This document shows, piece by piece, positions 1-10,421 of a stretch of 64,000 nt of DNA. How positions within the stretch are numbered: position 1 is the first letter of the stretch; each line of letters opens with the position of its first letter. The notes under the pieces are model-generated. The model did no database searches. It saw only the letters and a list, made by a program, of their open reading frames with translations, and had not been told where the DNA came from. Source of the stretch: Symbiodinium microadriaticum (lineage: Eukaryota; Sar; Dinophyceae; Suessiales; Symbiodiniaceae); assembly GCA_001939145.1 (NCBI GenBank), contig LSRX01000321.1, positions 333,875-397,874 of the forward strand, read 5' to 3'. The position numbers were made by a program, and so were the translations under genes.

Positions 1-164
1 AGAGACAGAGCAAACCAAAGGAGCAACACATGCAACAGGCCAACAACACAAACACACCTTGACAACACTTACCAAATGATACGTGACTACGTACTTTCGT
101 CTCTTGCTCACATCGAACTACTTGCTTTCGGGATACTCGGTGTCTAGTTTTAGTAGGTGTGCAG

Positions 165-1996
165 GGACCAACAACAGTGTGTGCGAAGAGGAACGTGGAA
201 GTCACCTACCTGGACGAATGTCCGGGTCCGAGGAGCTCCTGTGACGATTGTATCTCGGGTCCCATTTGCCTGGGAGTTCTGCAGGCATGCGCCTTTAAGA
301 CGTGGCGATAGCCTGCACTTTGTTTTGAAATGCTGCGGATGCCTTCAACCTTGAAGACGCAATACTGGGCCATGGGTTTCAGGGGCATCTTCAGGCCGAA
401 CGACAATGGCTGAGGTCGGATTGTCACCGCAGGCAGAAGGCCTTTGACAGAGACGGTCATGTATTAAGTTTACTTCACCAATTCACGCCCAGATCCACAT
501 CCTCGGCATGCTGATTCCAACATGAGATGCCTGGCCCAGGCAAAGATGCGAGGCGCCGTGCTTGGTTTGACGCACATCGCAGCTTCCCGTCAAAAGGTAG
601 CCGGATGAGAGTGGTGCAAGGAGCAGTCCCATGAACTGTAGGATTGTCCTGTGCTCACGGTAAAGTCGCAAGCTGGAGTTGGTTTGTTGTGCATGCTTTC
701 CAGGAGCAGACCGAAACCCCTGTGCAGTCCACGTCCACATTCGTCCAGGGTCTTGAAGCGCATCGTCAAGAGCGCCAGCCCCTCCTTGCTGGGTCGCCGG
801 AGCCCCTGGTCTAGCGGAGTCTAGCGGTCTCGGGTATTCTCATATGCTTTGTCACCGACGCTCAAAAAGTTGCGAGCTTCGAGGCCGTTTCAGAGAAAAG
901 AGACCACGCTGCAGCTTGAGCGTCTCTGAGGCATGTTGGATCTGCGGAATCCCAAGGCTGGCAGGGAGGAGGGCTGGGTGTGTCACTGTGTGACTGAGGC
1001 CTAATGAGAGGGGTGGAGGTAGTGAAGGTTTGAGTGGAAAGCGGCAGCAGCGGCAGCGGCAGGATGTGGCAGTGCTGAGGGAGGAGCTCTGGACCGTGGA
1101 CCGCTGCGGCCAAGGTCTTCGCGTGTTTTCTTGGAAGCTTCCCGTGTTGCGTGCGTTTAGCCTTCTCCGATGTGTTGTAAGAATTTGTAAGAGTTTCAGC
1201 GGCCAGCTATAGCGCAGAGCGAAGGCCAGAATTTCCGCCCCTATGACGGTTCCAGAGCAGACGAAGCCTTCTGAAGGAGCAGACTACAAGGTCCGCTACT
1301 ACAAAGAAGGTGCAGCCCGGTGACCAGCATGGTTGCGCAGCAGTCCACGAGTGCAGGGAGCTGGGTACCGTTTAAAGCCCAGCTAAGCCTGCTCCTGCAA
1401 GTCGCACGGATGGGGCGGCAAGGGGCCGCGTACTACCGAACACTTAGACTTGCAACGCTTGCGATAGATGCCAGGAATACTTCTGATAGCTCGTTTGTCG
1501 CAGAACAGCTGCCGCGAAAGCCCGAAGAAAACATGATGACGCTTTCAAGCCTCCAAGTCCAAAAGTGTTTTGAGTGGGACCTGCCGACACCCCGACAGAT
1601 GCAAACCTCGAGATGGCCTGACAGAATGCTTGCCCTGTCCGGAAGGCGGCGACGGCTTCTCAGCCTCTGTGCTGCCGACATCCCCCAAAGATTGCTGGCG
1701 GGCCTTGAGGCTCTGTCAGGGCTTGATGTTCAGGGTAAACCCTGATATTTGTTTGTCCTTCAGCACTTTACGGTTTCGTGTCTGGGGGGCGTCGTTCTTA
1801 TTCGGGTGTCGATGTGGGGTGTGAGATTCAGTAATACTTTTCATCCCCTGTGCATCCACACTGATAATCACATTTCGGATCTGTACATCTTAAGAAGCGT
1901 TATGCGCTGGCGAACTTTTCCGGACGAACTCCTCAATGCAAAGTTCGAGCCTTACGCTTGAGCACCTCGCGACTTGGTGAAGAGCACCTCATGTGA
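165..1996 (+). CDS. Candidate multi-exon gene, cysteine-rich
   Basis: Likely exons read at 165-311 (cysteine pattern including DECPGP and CDDCISGPICLG), 357-413, about 480-594 (ends AAG before GTAGCC), about 704-811 (preceded by TTTCCAG), 1030-1114, about 1213-1320, about 1583-1734 (ends before GTAAAC) and 1895-1996 (ends in TGA). The 1583-1734 exon has the spacing CK..DGLTECLPCPEGG.., which resembles GCC2/GCC3-type cysteine-rich extracellular repeats; that would suggest a secreted or surface protein. Exon phases do not all join cleanly, so one gene or two neighbours are both possible. No signal peptide was found. Function not known. Confidence 0.35.
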
Positions 1997-2449
1997 CGGA
2001 AGCAGATGAATGGTTTCTGTCAAGTAACAGAAATGTTCGTTGCATGCAGCCCATCAGAAGGAAAGCTCCTCCCTGAAAACGTGAGGGACTTCAAGCGGTG
2101 AAAGCACAGATTCGCACGACCGATTGCATCATGAGGGTCCAAGGCTGATTGCATGTGCAGTATGGGCCAAGCCGCATAACATGGTGCAGCGTCCATGTGT
2201 TTTGCCACATCCTGGCTAGTGCCTGACATCCAGCCATGGCAGGTTCTACTTTTCGGGGGACTGATGGGCGACCACTCGCCATGCCCGAAGAAAAGCTTGC
2301 AATTGCCGCTGCTTCGCATTCGTGGCCTTTGTGTTAGATCACACAGGCGGAACCCAACAACCTAATCTACCGCAGAAAAGATTTTCATCCGAAACGTCAG
2401 GGTCTCGCACAACTGTCCGGAAGCAACTCCGGCCAAGAGGCTAGCCTTA

Positions 2450-2600
2450 GGTGATGGGGTGGCTGACCTAGCGCCGAGACTTGAAAGCTCTGAAACTTGG
2501 TGCGTGCCAGAGCGGCTGATCCAGCGCCGCCGAGGCTTTGCAGTGTAGTGCTACAGGGAGGTGGTAGGGCGGCTGACCCAGCGCCGCGTAGGCGGAAAAG
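2450..2600 (+). repeat. Short imperfect repeats with GCGGCTGAYCCAGCGCCG core
   Basis: Three imperfect copies of a GGCTGAcccAGCGCCG core lie at about 2460, 2514 and 2571, spaced about 55-60 bases apart. The copies differ at several positions. No coding role is evident. Confidence 0.5.
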
Positions 2601-2624
2601 GCAGCAGGTGGTTTGCAGGCTTAT

Positions 2625-2656
2625 GTGGTTGTGGTTGTTGTTGTTGTTGTTGTTGG
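2625..2656 (+). repeat. GTT/TTG microsatellite
   Basis: A run of GTT triplets after GTGGTT. It lies just before a short G-rich stretch at about 2660-2800 with some GGTTTAGG-like words. Confidence 0.8.
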
Positions 2657-2829
2657 CAGTGGGTTGGGGTGCTGGGGGATTCCAGCCTATGGGTAGGGGG
2701 TCGGGCTTAAGGGGTTACGAGTAGGGCTTGGGTTGGGGTCAGTAGGTTTAGGATTCAGGGCGCATCCCTTTGCAACCGGGCCTGGAACGTTTGAGGTGCA
2801 CGAAACTGAGGAGTAAGCATTGCCGGTCT

Positions 2830-3055
2830 TTGGCTCGGCTGCTCGGCCGTTCTCAGCCCGAGCCTATGTCTATGTAAGGATAAGTTTTTGGCTGAGTGTC
2901 CGGTGAATCTTTGACGTACTTATGCACATGCCAACGTTGTTGGTGTAAGCCTGTGCTCCAGCTGCTCTGCGAGAAACTCGCCGCTCCATACGACGTAGAT
3001 ACGTGCGGTCGACAGGCGGTGGCGGCAAGTCATACCTTTTTCAAGGGACCGTTAG
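2830..3055 (+). repeat. Dispersed diverged repeat, copy A
   Basis: Shares long blocks with about 5735-5915: CCTGTGCTCCAGCTGC, the block around GAAACTCGCCGCTCCAT, and GTGGCGGCAAG. One frame stays open in both copies without indels across a 26-residue stretch (PVLQL..E.L.AP....D.CG.QAVAA). This is either a pair of old gene fragments or a coding transposon remnant. Confidence 0.5.
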
Positions 3056-3297
3056 ATCAACCGCAGATGGGGATCCACGCGATCTACACATGGAGCCTCC
3101 TCCTACGCCAGTAAAGGCCCCTGAATCCGCCCAATGCACTCCCAACATTTGTCAAGACACCCTGCCTATTCGCCAAACACCTCGTTTGCTTGCTTGCATG
3201 TTCGACTTCGACCAGTTGGACACGCTGCAGGCCAGAGCTTTCAAACCTTCGGATTTAAGGTTGCAGGCGAATTCGTTGTTTGGAGGGCTAGTGTCAG

Positions 3298-3848
3298 CAC
3301 TCCTCTTCTCATGGAAGCTCCCGAACCTACTTGAGCATTGCCGGCTTCAAATCCGACGCACAAGACCTGGTTCTCTTGGCACAGAAATCGGACGCTGCAA
3401 CCCGTGAGCACGAACAAAGCGAACTCTCCAGTAGGATTTCGATCGGCTTCAGAGCTGAAGACCTTCAGGCATAAGATTTCGAGGGAAATGGGGTCATATG
3501 GTGCTTATTACGCTTATCGGGAGGGTTTAGGTAAACCCTGAAACCCCACAGGCCAAAAGGCTCGTGACAGCTTTTGACTTGATTTTCCAGACCAGATAAA
3601 CGAAGTGTTGGACGGTAAGTCTCAGGGGATCCTTGTCTGACCTCGTTCGGCCTGGCCCGTTTCTCTGGATATTTAGAGAAGATGTACAAAGTACTAACAG
3701 GATGGCCATTATGATGCATTCAGTGGCCCAGTATACGAATGAAACCGGATATCCTGAAATCCAAGACCCCTTAAACTCACATGCCACACCAGCCTCAGCC
3801 TCAATGCTCAAGGAAACCCTTAAATCCTCTAAACCCTCAACCCCTTAA
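3298..3848 (+). CDS. 3' end of a spliced gene (three exons), unknown protein
   Basis: Model: exon 3298-3403, intron 3404-3590 (GTGAGC to a pyrimidine-rich TTTTCCAG), exon 3591-3614, intron 3615-3723 (perfect GTAAGT donor, TACTAAC branch-like box near 3692, TTCAG acceptor), exon 3724-3848 ending TAA. Phases match at both junctions. The protein end reads through LVLLAQKSDAAT, QINEVLD and AQYTNETGYPEIQDP, with a serine/proline/threonine-rich tail. The 5' end is unclear: an open frame from about 3003 upstream may hold more exons. No family recognised. The splice signals make this one of the better models here. Confidence 0.5.
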
Positions 3849-4006
3849 CTTAGCTAGCTAAACTAGCTTCCATCCTGAATCCAAAGCAGTGTTTGGCGAG
3901 GTGGTACCGGGGGCTGGGACGGAATGAACATGTTTTGGACATGGGCGTAGGGCTGGGGTCGCACGGTCCCCGGATCAGGGGAGGGCTCAGACCTGGATCA
4001 AGGGTG

Positions 4007-4236
4007 CGTTTAAGTCTGTAGTTCTCGGCTTTTTGTCCAGGCAGAGGGGAAGGCCGAGAGGGATTTAGAGCGGTTTAGAGAGGTTTAGAGAAACTGGGTC
4101 ACATCCCCGATCCCTTGGTATTTGCGAGGGATCGGGGGCGTGACCCAGTTTCTCTAAACCTCTCTAAACCGCTCTAAATCCCTCTCGGCCCTCTCCTGTA
4201 TGACCCTGCAAAGAGCCAGGAACTACAGACTTAAAC
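4007..4236. repeat. Foldback (inverted repeat) element with near-perfect hairpin
   Basis: The arms at about 4052-4115 and 4127-4190 are complementary over 64 bases with two mismatches, around an 11-base loop. Outer arms (about 4008-4030 and 4214-4236, including GTTTAAGTCTGTAGTTC) also pair. Inside each arm, ten-base TTTAGAG-containing words repeat. This is typical of a foldback or MITE-like transposon. No protein is encoded. Confidence 0.85.
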
Positions 4237-4348
4237 GAAGCTCTGAACCGTCTGAGCCGGTCAGGTTGCAATTATTCCCGGTTGCCGGTACCTTACGCTA
4301 GCTAGGGGACCAGCGTGCGGCGCTCACCGTATGCAGCTGACATGACTC

Positions 4349-4651
4349 ATGAACGAGGGTGCCGGACTGTATGTCGATCTGCCCTGTGGCTGTGCTCAGT
4401 ACTCACACTGGGGCAAGGCTAAGAAGCCCAACCGCACTAGTCCGTGGTGTGTGTTCTTGGGTTTTGGGATGATCTGTAATCTGACCCCACGCAGGCCAAC
4501 CGGGGCACAAATCCATGTTAATCTTGTACCTTCCCCGGCTTCGTGCACTATGAATTTGCCACGCGCGGCAAACATAGATCCGAAGCTTGAACACGATTCG
4601 GCGGTGCAAGCTTTTCTCAAACTGTTCGGGATTGGGGTTCGAGGGAGTTAG
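4349..4651 (+). pseudogene. Possible Ty1/copia-like polyprotein fragment
   Basis: A 100-codon open frame starting at ATG. The part reading LPCGCAQY..HWGKAKKP....SPWCVFLGFGM recalls the conserved 'GC...K..PR...CVFLGY' stretch just after the integrase core of Ty1/copia elements. There is no reverse transcriptase, protease or long terminal repeat nearby, so at most this is a fragment. The match is by eye and weak; a chance frame is a real alternative. Confidence 0.25.
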
Positions 4652-4740
4652 AGTGATTTAGAGTGATTTAGAGTGATTTAGAGCGATTTAGAGCGATTTA
4701 GAGAGCTTTAGAGAGCTTTAGAGCGATATAGAGATATCTT
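4648..4740 (+). repeat. Ten-base GAGTGATTTA tandem array
   Basis: Nine or so ten-base units (GAGTGATTTA, then GAGCGATTTA, then GAGAGCTTTA) follow one another. The same TTTAGAG-based ten-base word builds the arms of the foldback element 450 bases upstream, so the two are probably related. Confidence 0.85.
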
Positions 4741-4999
4741 CGAGTAACGGGATCAAGGTAGAAGGGGGTCACACAAGGACCCTGTGAAAGTCAGCAAACG
4801 ACAACAAACTGCAGTACACAAAGCATGCTTGAGAGGTATAGGTGCATCTTGTAATTATGTCCGAGAGTAATTCAAAGTCCGCGTGATGAGGGGTCAGCGT
4901 GTATATCAACAACACCTCATTTACAGGATTGCTTTAGAAGGGGCCTATAGTCTAGGAGAGGTGTTGAGACGGCCTAGTGCTTTAACCTGAGGTTGGGGG

Positions 5000-5002
5000 T
5001 TA

Positions 5003-5043
<41 letters not shown>

Positions 5044-5062
5044 CAGATAGATAGAGAGACAC
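5000..5062. repeat. TA microsatellite with GATA/GACA edge
   Basis: An alternating TA run interrupted by TACATA, followed by AGATAGATAGAGAGACA. Confidence 0.9.
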
Positions 5063-5202
5063 GTAGACATACATACATATCTGTTCTCCCTTCCTAAACT
5101 CTTAATCCCGAAATTTGAACACACCCTTAGGCCCCATTGCTGCTGTGACCCAGCAGGGCTATAAGACGATGCAAGCAGTATCGATGTGTGTAATCCTGGA
5201 CG

Positions 5203-5508
5203 TTGCAACTTAACATACATGCTTTGGTGTCCCCCTCGCATGTTATCATGATTCAATTGAAGCGCTTTACTAGGAGGACTGGTTCACGATATCATAAGCG
5301 CACAGGCAGCCTGAAACTTACACCGATAATCATGATGTCTGTTTTCTCCGATGTTTTGCAAACTCAGTGGCAACCGTATCGTTTTGTTGGCTGGTGTATT
5401 CACATTGGACGAACACCCACAACAGGTTGCTACGCTCCAAGCGCTGGCAGCAGGGGGTTTTGCAGCTGGCCGCTAGCCGGAGAAAAGAGGCATAGACGCC
5501 AGAAGTAG
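5203..5508 (+). pseudogene. Ubiquitin-specific protease-like C-terminal fragment
   Basis: About 100 codons without an intron. Near residue 15 it reads PSHVIMIQLKRF, and about 45 residues later YRFVGWCIHIGRTPTTGCY. This order matches the C19 (USP) catalytic core: a LIIxLKRF-like strand, then a YxLxGVIxHxG strand, then the His box. The usual G-H-Y with catalytic His reads G-C-Y here. The N-terminal Cys box (GNTCYMNS-like) is not seen upstream, where TA repeat begins. It is therefore truncated and probably inactive as a protease, and could be cargo or debris of a mobile element. Confidence 0.5.
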
Positions 5509-5624
5509 ATTCAAGCCAACTCGTGTTTGGCTGAAGATCCGTTGGGCCCAAACTCACTGCAATAAGTCTGGCTGTGAACCGTAGAGAGCTGGAATTCCGA
5601 TAGGCAGTCAGCAGTCGATCTCCT

Positions 5625-6122
5625 GTGCCTAGCTACAGGAACATCACAAGCAGTTGTGCCCTCGTTTGTAGCATGTATTTATGCTACGTTTGTTTTCGTT
5701 CGCATGTGAGGTGCATGAAAGTAGTCAGTACTGTAGCTGGGCTGCCCGGCTGTTTCTCAGCCAAAGCCTATGTCCATGTAAAGATGAGTTTGGGTGTGTG
5801 TTTGGAGGAGGCCCAAACGCTTGCCCGTCCTGTGCTCCAGCTGCGCAGCGAGGAACTCACTGCTCCATGTAACATAGATTGGTGCGGTCAACAAGCAGTG
5901 GCGGCAAGACAGCCGAAGCTAGCACGAAGCATGACCGGTCAGCACAAAAAAACAATGTACCACAGATGGTCTCATGGGGCAAGTTTGAGGAGGACAGGAG
6001 GAAAGGAGCAGCATGCTTCCTCAGTACAAGTGTCAGCTCTCTCATTATATAGCCTAGTGCCCTCCTTCCCCCCTTTCGGCCATGTCCCCGCAAAAGTCGC
6101 TCAGTGCCGTGCGCCCAGTTAG
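5625..6122 (+). CDS. 165-codon open frame containing dispersed repeat copy B
   Basis: A single open frame. Its middle (about 5735-5915) is the second copy of the diverged repeat seen at 2830-3055, in the same orientation and 2.9 kb away. Residues PVLQLRSEELTAP and DWCGQQAVAA align with the first copy. No domain recognised. A degenerate coding repeat is as likely as a living gene. Confidence 0.3.
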   Translation: MPSYRNITSSCALVCSMYLCYVCFRSHVRCMKVVSTVAGLPGCFSAKAYVHVKMSLGVCLEEAQTLARPVLQLRSEELTAPCNIDWCGQQAVAARQPKLARSMTGQHKKTMYHRWSHGASLRRTGGKEQHASSVQVSALSLYSLVPSFPPFGHVPAKVAQCRAPS

Positions 6123-6398
6123 TGAGGGAATCACTGCTCCTGGCATTTCGGAGATTAGTTCACCGGAGCGATGCAAGAAAGAACGCACCGCAGTACTGGA
6201 TCGAGCCCGTGCCGGGTGAAGCCTGAACTCAGGAAATCAAATTGGAAGACATCGACTTTGAGTCGATCAAGGATCTTTCCATCTTACAGGGCTTATGTGA
6301 GATATCTGCGTGGTTGAAGCTCAATCGGGTCCCTCAGCAACCGTTCCAGCCCGCTCCGTCCAACTTGCAGCAGTCACGTCATGCTTTTTGACTCATAG

Positions 6399-6826
6399 TT
6401 GGAGCAGGATTTCGTGCCAGCCGACACCACAGAACTCAAGGCTTAGCTGGCTGCTCTGCTTGCTCATATTTGCTGCTGCTTGCCCTCTTGCGCTTGGAGG
6501 GCAAAAAACGCCCACGCAGAGCAGCACCTTTTCTCAAGCTTGAAGGCCAAGGTCCCAATTCCAAGAAACCAGGTATGCCAAGCCCCAGATTCAAAAGTCC
6601 CAAGGGAAAGCCAGGAATCTCCCTGAGAAACGGCTTCGGGAGCATTCCACTCTCACTGACAGGACCCTGAAGCTTTGAAGGCCCAGACAGTTTTTTTGTA
6701 AAACGGGCCTTGCAGTGGACCAACTGTTCGGATGCCGAAGACGATGAGTATATGCAGGACTGCACGGACAAAGCCGTCATAAAGCGGTACCTGAAGCTGC
6801 TTGAAGACGATGGTCCGGGCGCCTGA
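6399..6826 (+). CDS. Two-exon gene 3' part, protein with hydrophobic segment and acidic tail
   Basis: Exon about 6399-6572, intron 6573-6686 (114 nt, GTATGC to GGCCCAG), exon 6687-6826 ending TGA; the phases agree. The first exon contains a leucine-rich hydrophobic stretch (SYLLLLALLRLEG) followed by basic residues, which could be a signal anchor. The second reads FFVKRALQWTNCSDAEDDEYM and ends AVIKRYLKLLEDDGPGA. Upstream exons are probable because no ATG fits the start. No family recognised. Confidence 0.45.
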
Positions 6827-6861
6827 GTAGGGTTGGCAGGAAGTCTACTTAGTACATCTCC

Positions 6862-6932
6862 TCCCTCAGCTTTTGAGGTTTAAGGCAGAAAGAAAAAGCG
6901 TCCCTCAGCTTTTGAGGTTTAAGGCAGAAAGC
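6862..6932 (+). repeat. Tandem duplication, about 38 bases
   Basis: The block TCCCTCAGCTTTTGAGG and its extension through TTTAAGGCAGAAAG occur twice in a row, separated by a few bases. Confidence 0.85.
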
Positions 6933-6999
6933 TGGAGCATAGCCTTCCCAGAAAGGCCTGCTCAACTATCGTTGACGCCATTGCAGGATTTGCAGGTTT

Positions 7000-8055
7000 G
7001 AGGCCCGGGAACCGAGTCTTTCAACTCCCAGCAGACATTGTCCTCAAAGATCGGTATTACGAAGCCTCAAACCCAAAATGCCTCATCTCCCGCTTGTTTC
7101 GCCCAAGCCGCAGGGGTAGGGCTTAAGGGCGGATTTTGAAACCAGCCCTCCCTCCCGATGGTGAGGCAACTATTTCATCGAGCTCATCAATGCCTGCAAA
7201 GATCGGTTGCTGGAGGCTTCGGGGAGAATGACCTGCGTGGCAGGCTGTCGGCCTCTTTGTAGTTCTGGCTCGGGGTCTTGGAGGCGGTTCCTTGCTTGGG
7301 GCTGGCAAAAGTCTTCTAGCTTCGGGACTTCGACCTCCGGGAGTCTCTCAGCTCAAGACACTGTCGAGCCTCAGAGGGCGAACTGTTCTGCGGGTTTGGA
7401 CTTTCAAAAATGGCGGTGGGCGCTACTTAGTTCGATGGCATTCCTTATATCCCAAGCTGAAGCATGCGTTGCTATGCTTCGGCACACACACACAGCATTG
7501 CGCACAAAAGGCTGCTGGGTCGTGGGAAACTCTGAATCGCAAAACATCTCAGTGCCGAAGCCGATGGAGCAGAAGTTCGACTGTCAGCAGTTTGTATGGT
7601 CCGGGGTTGATAGGGCCTCTGCGGGGCTTTGACTATGTGCCAAAGCGAGACGAGTTGTCATTCGGCAGTGGCAGGTTTCACCGAAGGAGTACTACCTCCT
7701 GTACCCACGCGCGACGTGGGCGGCTCAGTACACCAATGGTTAGTGCTTATGGATACCAGCTGGCTGCTCTTTTATTTCCGAAAATTGGAGTTCTGCCTCC
7801 ATGTAGAAGTTTATCGGCCGTGGAGGTGGCTGAGCAGAAAGACGTACAGAAGAAGACTGATGTCTTCAGGTCTATTGACACGAAGTGCCTGTCTGGAGCA
7901 AGTTCCTGCAATCTGCACTTGTTGCGTTGCTGGCGGGCGTTGAGAGCAATGTCGTGCCACTCAGCCATCTGGCTTCTCCCAATCTGGAAGAACACCTCCC
8001 AAGCCCAACTGCGAAATCTACGACATCCGTAGCAGCCTCCTCATCATTCCCCTAG
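7000..8055 (+). CDS. Candidate multi-exon gene, unknown product
   Basis: Coding-like plus-strand segments: about 7005-7135, about 7639-7737 (reads RVVIRQWQVSPKEYYLLYP, ends before GTTAGT), about 7808-7885 (EVAEQKDVQKKTDVF) and about 7880-8055 (ends SPTAKSTTSVAASSSFP then TAG). A 246-codon frame spans 7292-8032, but its frame differs from the most protein-like pieces, so part of its length is probably chance. Borders are unsettled. No domain recognised. Confidence 0.3.
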
Positions 8056-8297
8056 AGCAAGAGCTTGAGAAGATAGAGGCAGATGGATTTCAGTTTCCAT
8101 CGAATTAATCTGCTGCGGCTCTACTCTATGTCTTTATCTGCAGATTCTTGCCTCCCTGACACCACCTGTCAAGCAAAAACTGACAACACGAAATGGGTCG
8201 CGACTCGTTGATTGCCGAGGTGACGACTCATTATTTAAACTCCATGTCTGTTAAGCTACACTGAAAAAGGGCCCAGGCCCAGGCCCCCGAGCCTCCC

Positions 8298-8883
8298 ATG
8301 CATGTTTCCTCGCTGCGGCTTCTGCTGCTTCTGCTTCTGCCGCTGGCTTCTGGCCTCGTTGCTGAGAGCTGCGGGGTCTCTCGGCCCCTCTTCAAGGACC
8401 CGGGGGGCGGGGGGACCCGGCGCGAAAGCGAACGCCGACACTCAAAAAGTATTCAGTTTTTGAGCGCGACTTTGCGGAGGATGCCAGCGTCAAGGTGGAT
8501 CCCATCGAGGGGAAGGGCAATTGGCTTCAGCACCTGGGCCTCAGTCTGGAGGTCGAGGATGCTTGGGAGCGTCCGCCGAGTCGTCTCCAGTTGCAGTTCA
8601 GGGTTTTTTTGGTTCAGACTGTCGAGGATGTGAACTTAAGAACAAGGACTCCGCTATGCCGGGTTTGAGTTGAAAGCAGCTGTCGGGGTGAGCCTGATGG
8701 CGGTGGCGACGATGACTACGGCGCTGACGGTGATGATGATGGTGATGCTGATGATGATGGTGATGATCATGATTTTGAGGAGGAGGATGAGGATGAGGAT
8801 GAGGATAAAGAAGGCGATGACGATGACGACGACAACAGCGAGAGGAGGAGGAGGAGGAGATACCGCTCATGAGGGTCAGGGTG
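8298..8883 (+). CDS. Candidate secreted protein with acidic tail; frame break
   Basis: From ATG 8298 the frame opens with a textbook signal peptide (MHVSSLRLLLLLLLPLASG). After two runs of G near 8401-8417, the most protein-like frame shifts and reads YSVFERDFAEDASVKVDP and NWLQHLGLSLEVEDAW. A one-base indel in the G runs, or an unrecognised intron, would join them. The end (about 8690-8880) encodes almost only Asp, Glu and Gly, then six Arg and a TGA; part of this is simple GAT/GAG repeat. Function unknown. Confidence 0.35.
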
Positions 8884-8910
8884 GTCATGCGGTATAAGTA
8901 GTGGGGAGAG

Positions 8911-9214
8911 AATGGCACTCGGATTTTGGAGCTAGGGGCCTGTGGTCATCCGGTGTTAGTCGCTTGGATACTGGTGCAGCAGGCCTTGCTGTTCGCAACA
9001 TGAAGAGCCCTGTGTAACCCCCCGCCCCGATGCGCGTGTAGATCCATCGCTTTCTCAAATGTTGTGGGCTCCCTTTTGTTGAGCCGAAGCCGAGGCAGGG
9101 ACTCAGCCGCCTGGCGCAAGCCTGATCTGAAAGAGGGTGAACTTTAAAAGTCTGCCAGAGTCGAAGGCTGCAGGGGCTCCGGGGCCTGGGCTCCGGAGTA
9201 ACGTCGTTTCTTCT
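8911..9214 (+). CDS. Spliced gene segment, three exons
   Basis: Exon 8911-9013 (WHSDFGARGLWSSGVSRLD.., ends before GTAACC), intron 9014-9098, exon 9099-9136 (DSAAWRKPDLKE), intron 9137-9172 (36 nt) or 9137-9158 (22 nt), exon to 9214 (ends before GTGAGG). Phases are consistent throughout. Further coding-like pieces at about 9253-9295, 9340-9400 and 9420-9531 may belong to the same gene. No domain recognised. Confidence 0.45.
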
Positions 9215-9835
9215 GTGAGGCCAGTGGGTTTGTTGGTCTCCGTGCGTCTGTCCGTCAGTCCAACAAGGCTTCAGACCTTTAGAGAAGATTTGAGATGCCA
9301 TTGCAGGCTTTTAGTTCATTGATAAACGTTGAGGGCTGAAAACCAATGTTGTCTACGATTGGGAAGACCGGCGGATATTTTCACATTCAGATGCCTGAGG
9401 GGGTTTTTGCTTTCTGAAGCTCGGTGGATGTTCCGACGTATGCATCACAAACCCTGGAAGCTGAGACAGAACCAGAGGCTCCGAGAGCAAAGCCACAGTC
9501 ACACAGCAGTTGCAACGACTCGGATCACAGGTGCGGTGCTCGGCTGGGTGGTGAAAATACCGTGCCTCGCCGTGATTGCGACTGGAATGTGGCAAGACGA
9601 GAAGTCAGCAGCGTGGTGCGAGCTGGGTAGAATTGCACTTGCACAGACTATGGCCCTTCGTATCAAGTGAAGCTCTGACATCATCAGCAACACAAGCGAA
9701 AGCAGGCAATTCTGTAATGGTGGCATCAAATACGACTAAGGCGATTAAGGATTGCTCGTCACACCAGCAAAATTCGAGGGTGCCCATGTTGAACGAATGA
9801 ATTGAACGTGGTTAGCTAACCTCTGTAACATTGTT

Positions 9836-10174
9836 TTGGTGGGTCGAGGTCGTCTGGGACTGGGGCATAGATTGCAGGAGATCCGAAAGGGGAAGGCAAC
9901 GGCAAACCTCCGGGTCCCGAGCACAAACATTGAACTTAGGTCATTGCTGCATCCAGTGGCACATGAATCATTGAAATCTTCGTTCCAGAGCGCGGACACC
10001 GGCTGTCCCAGGCTTCCATTCCTTCCTGGTGCTCCCGTGGCCCCAGCGCAGCCGAAGCGCCAGGAGGCAAGGCTTCGGGAAGTGAACATGAACCCTGGAA
10101 CCCTGATCAGCATCCGACGTCACAAGGAGACGCCATTTCGGCTACCATACCAAGTCACACTAACACTACTTTGA
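9836..10174 (+). CDS. 112-codon open frame, unknown
   Basis: Reads through AHESLKSSFQSADTGCPRL and ends in a hydrophobic tail before TGA. The following bases (about 10181-10268) read DDGDIGSVGGLGFERW in another frame after a TTGCAG acceptor, so splicing is possible. Unknown function. Confidence 0.3.
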   Translation: MVGRGRLGLGHRLQEIRKGKATANLRVPSTNIELRSLLHPVAHESLKSSFQSADTGCPRLPFLPGAPVAPAQPKRQEARLREVNMNPGTLISIRRHKETPFRLPYQVTLTLL

Positions 10175-10199
10175 CGATTGCAGATGACGGAGACATTGG

Positions 10200-10421
10200 G
10201 AGTGTAGGAGGTTTGGGCTTCGAGCGCTGGGGCCTGTATTCGAAGCTTGCGATCTGGTTGGCCTGAGTTTTGCAAAGTCTTGTCTGGAGCCATTTGGCTG
10301 TGGAGCTGGCCTTCTGCGACAGCATAGCCACGCCTTGATCTCTTTGAACACGGACCTAACACGCCCTTCTAGGAAACTCAGCACCTGGTTTCGTGCGAGT
10401 ATGGGCTGGGTAGTGATGGCT
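10200..10421 (+). repeat. Diverged partial copy of the 389-bp unit
   Basis: Words such as GTGGAGCTGGCC, CGACAGCATAGCCACGCC and GCTTGAGACCAGCTGG parallel the downstream unit, with many changes. This suggests an older duplication preceding the clean array. Confidence 0.4.
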
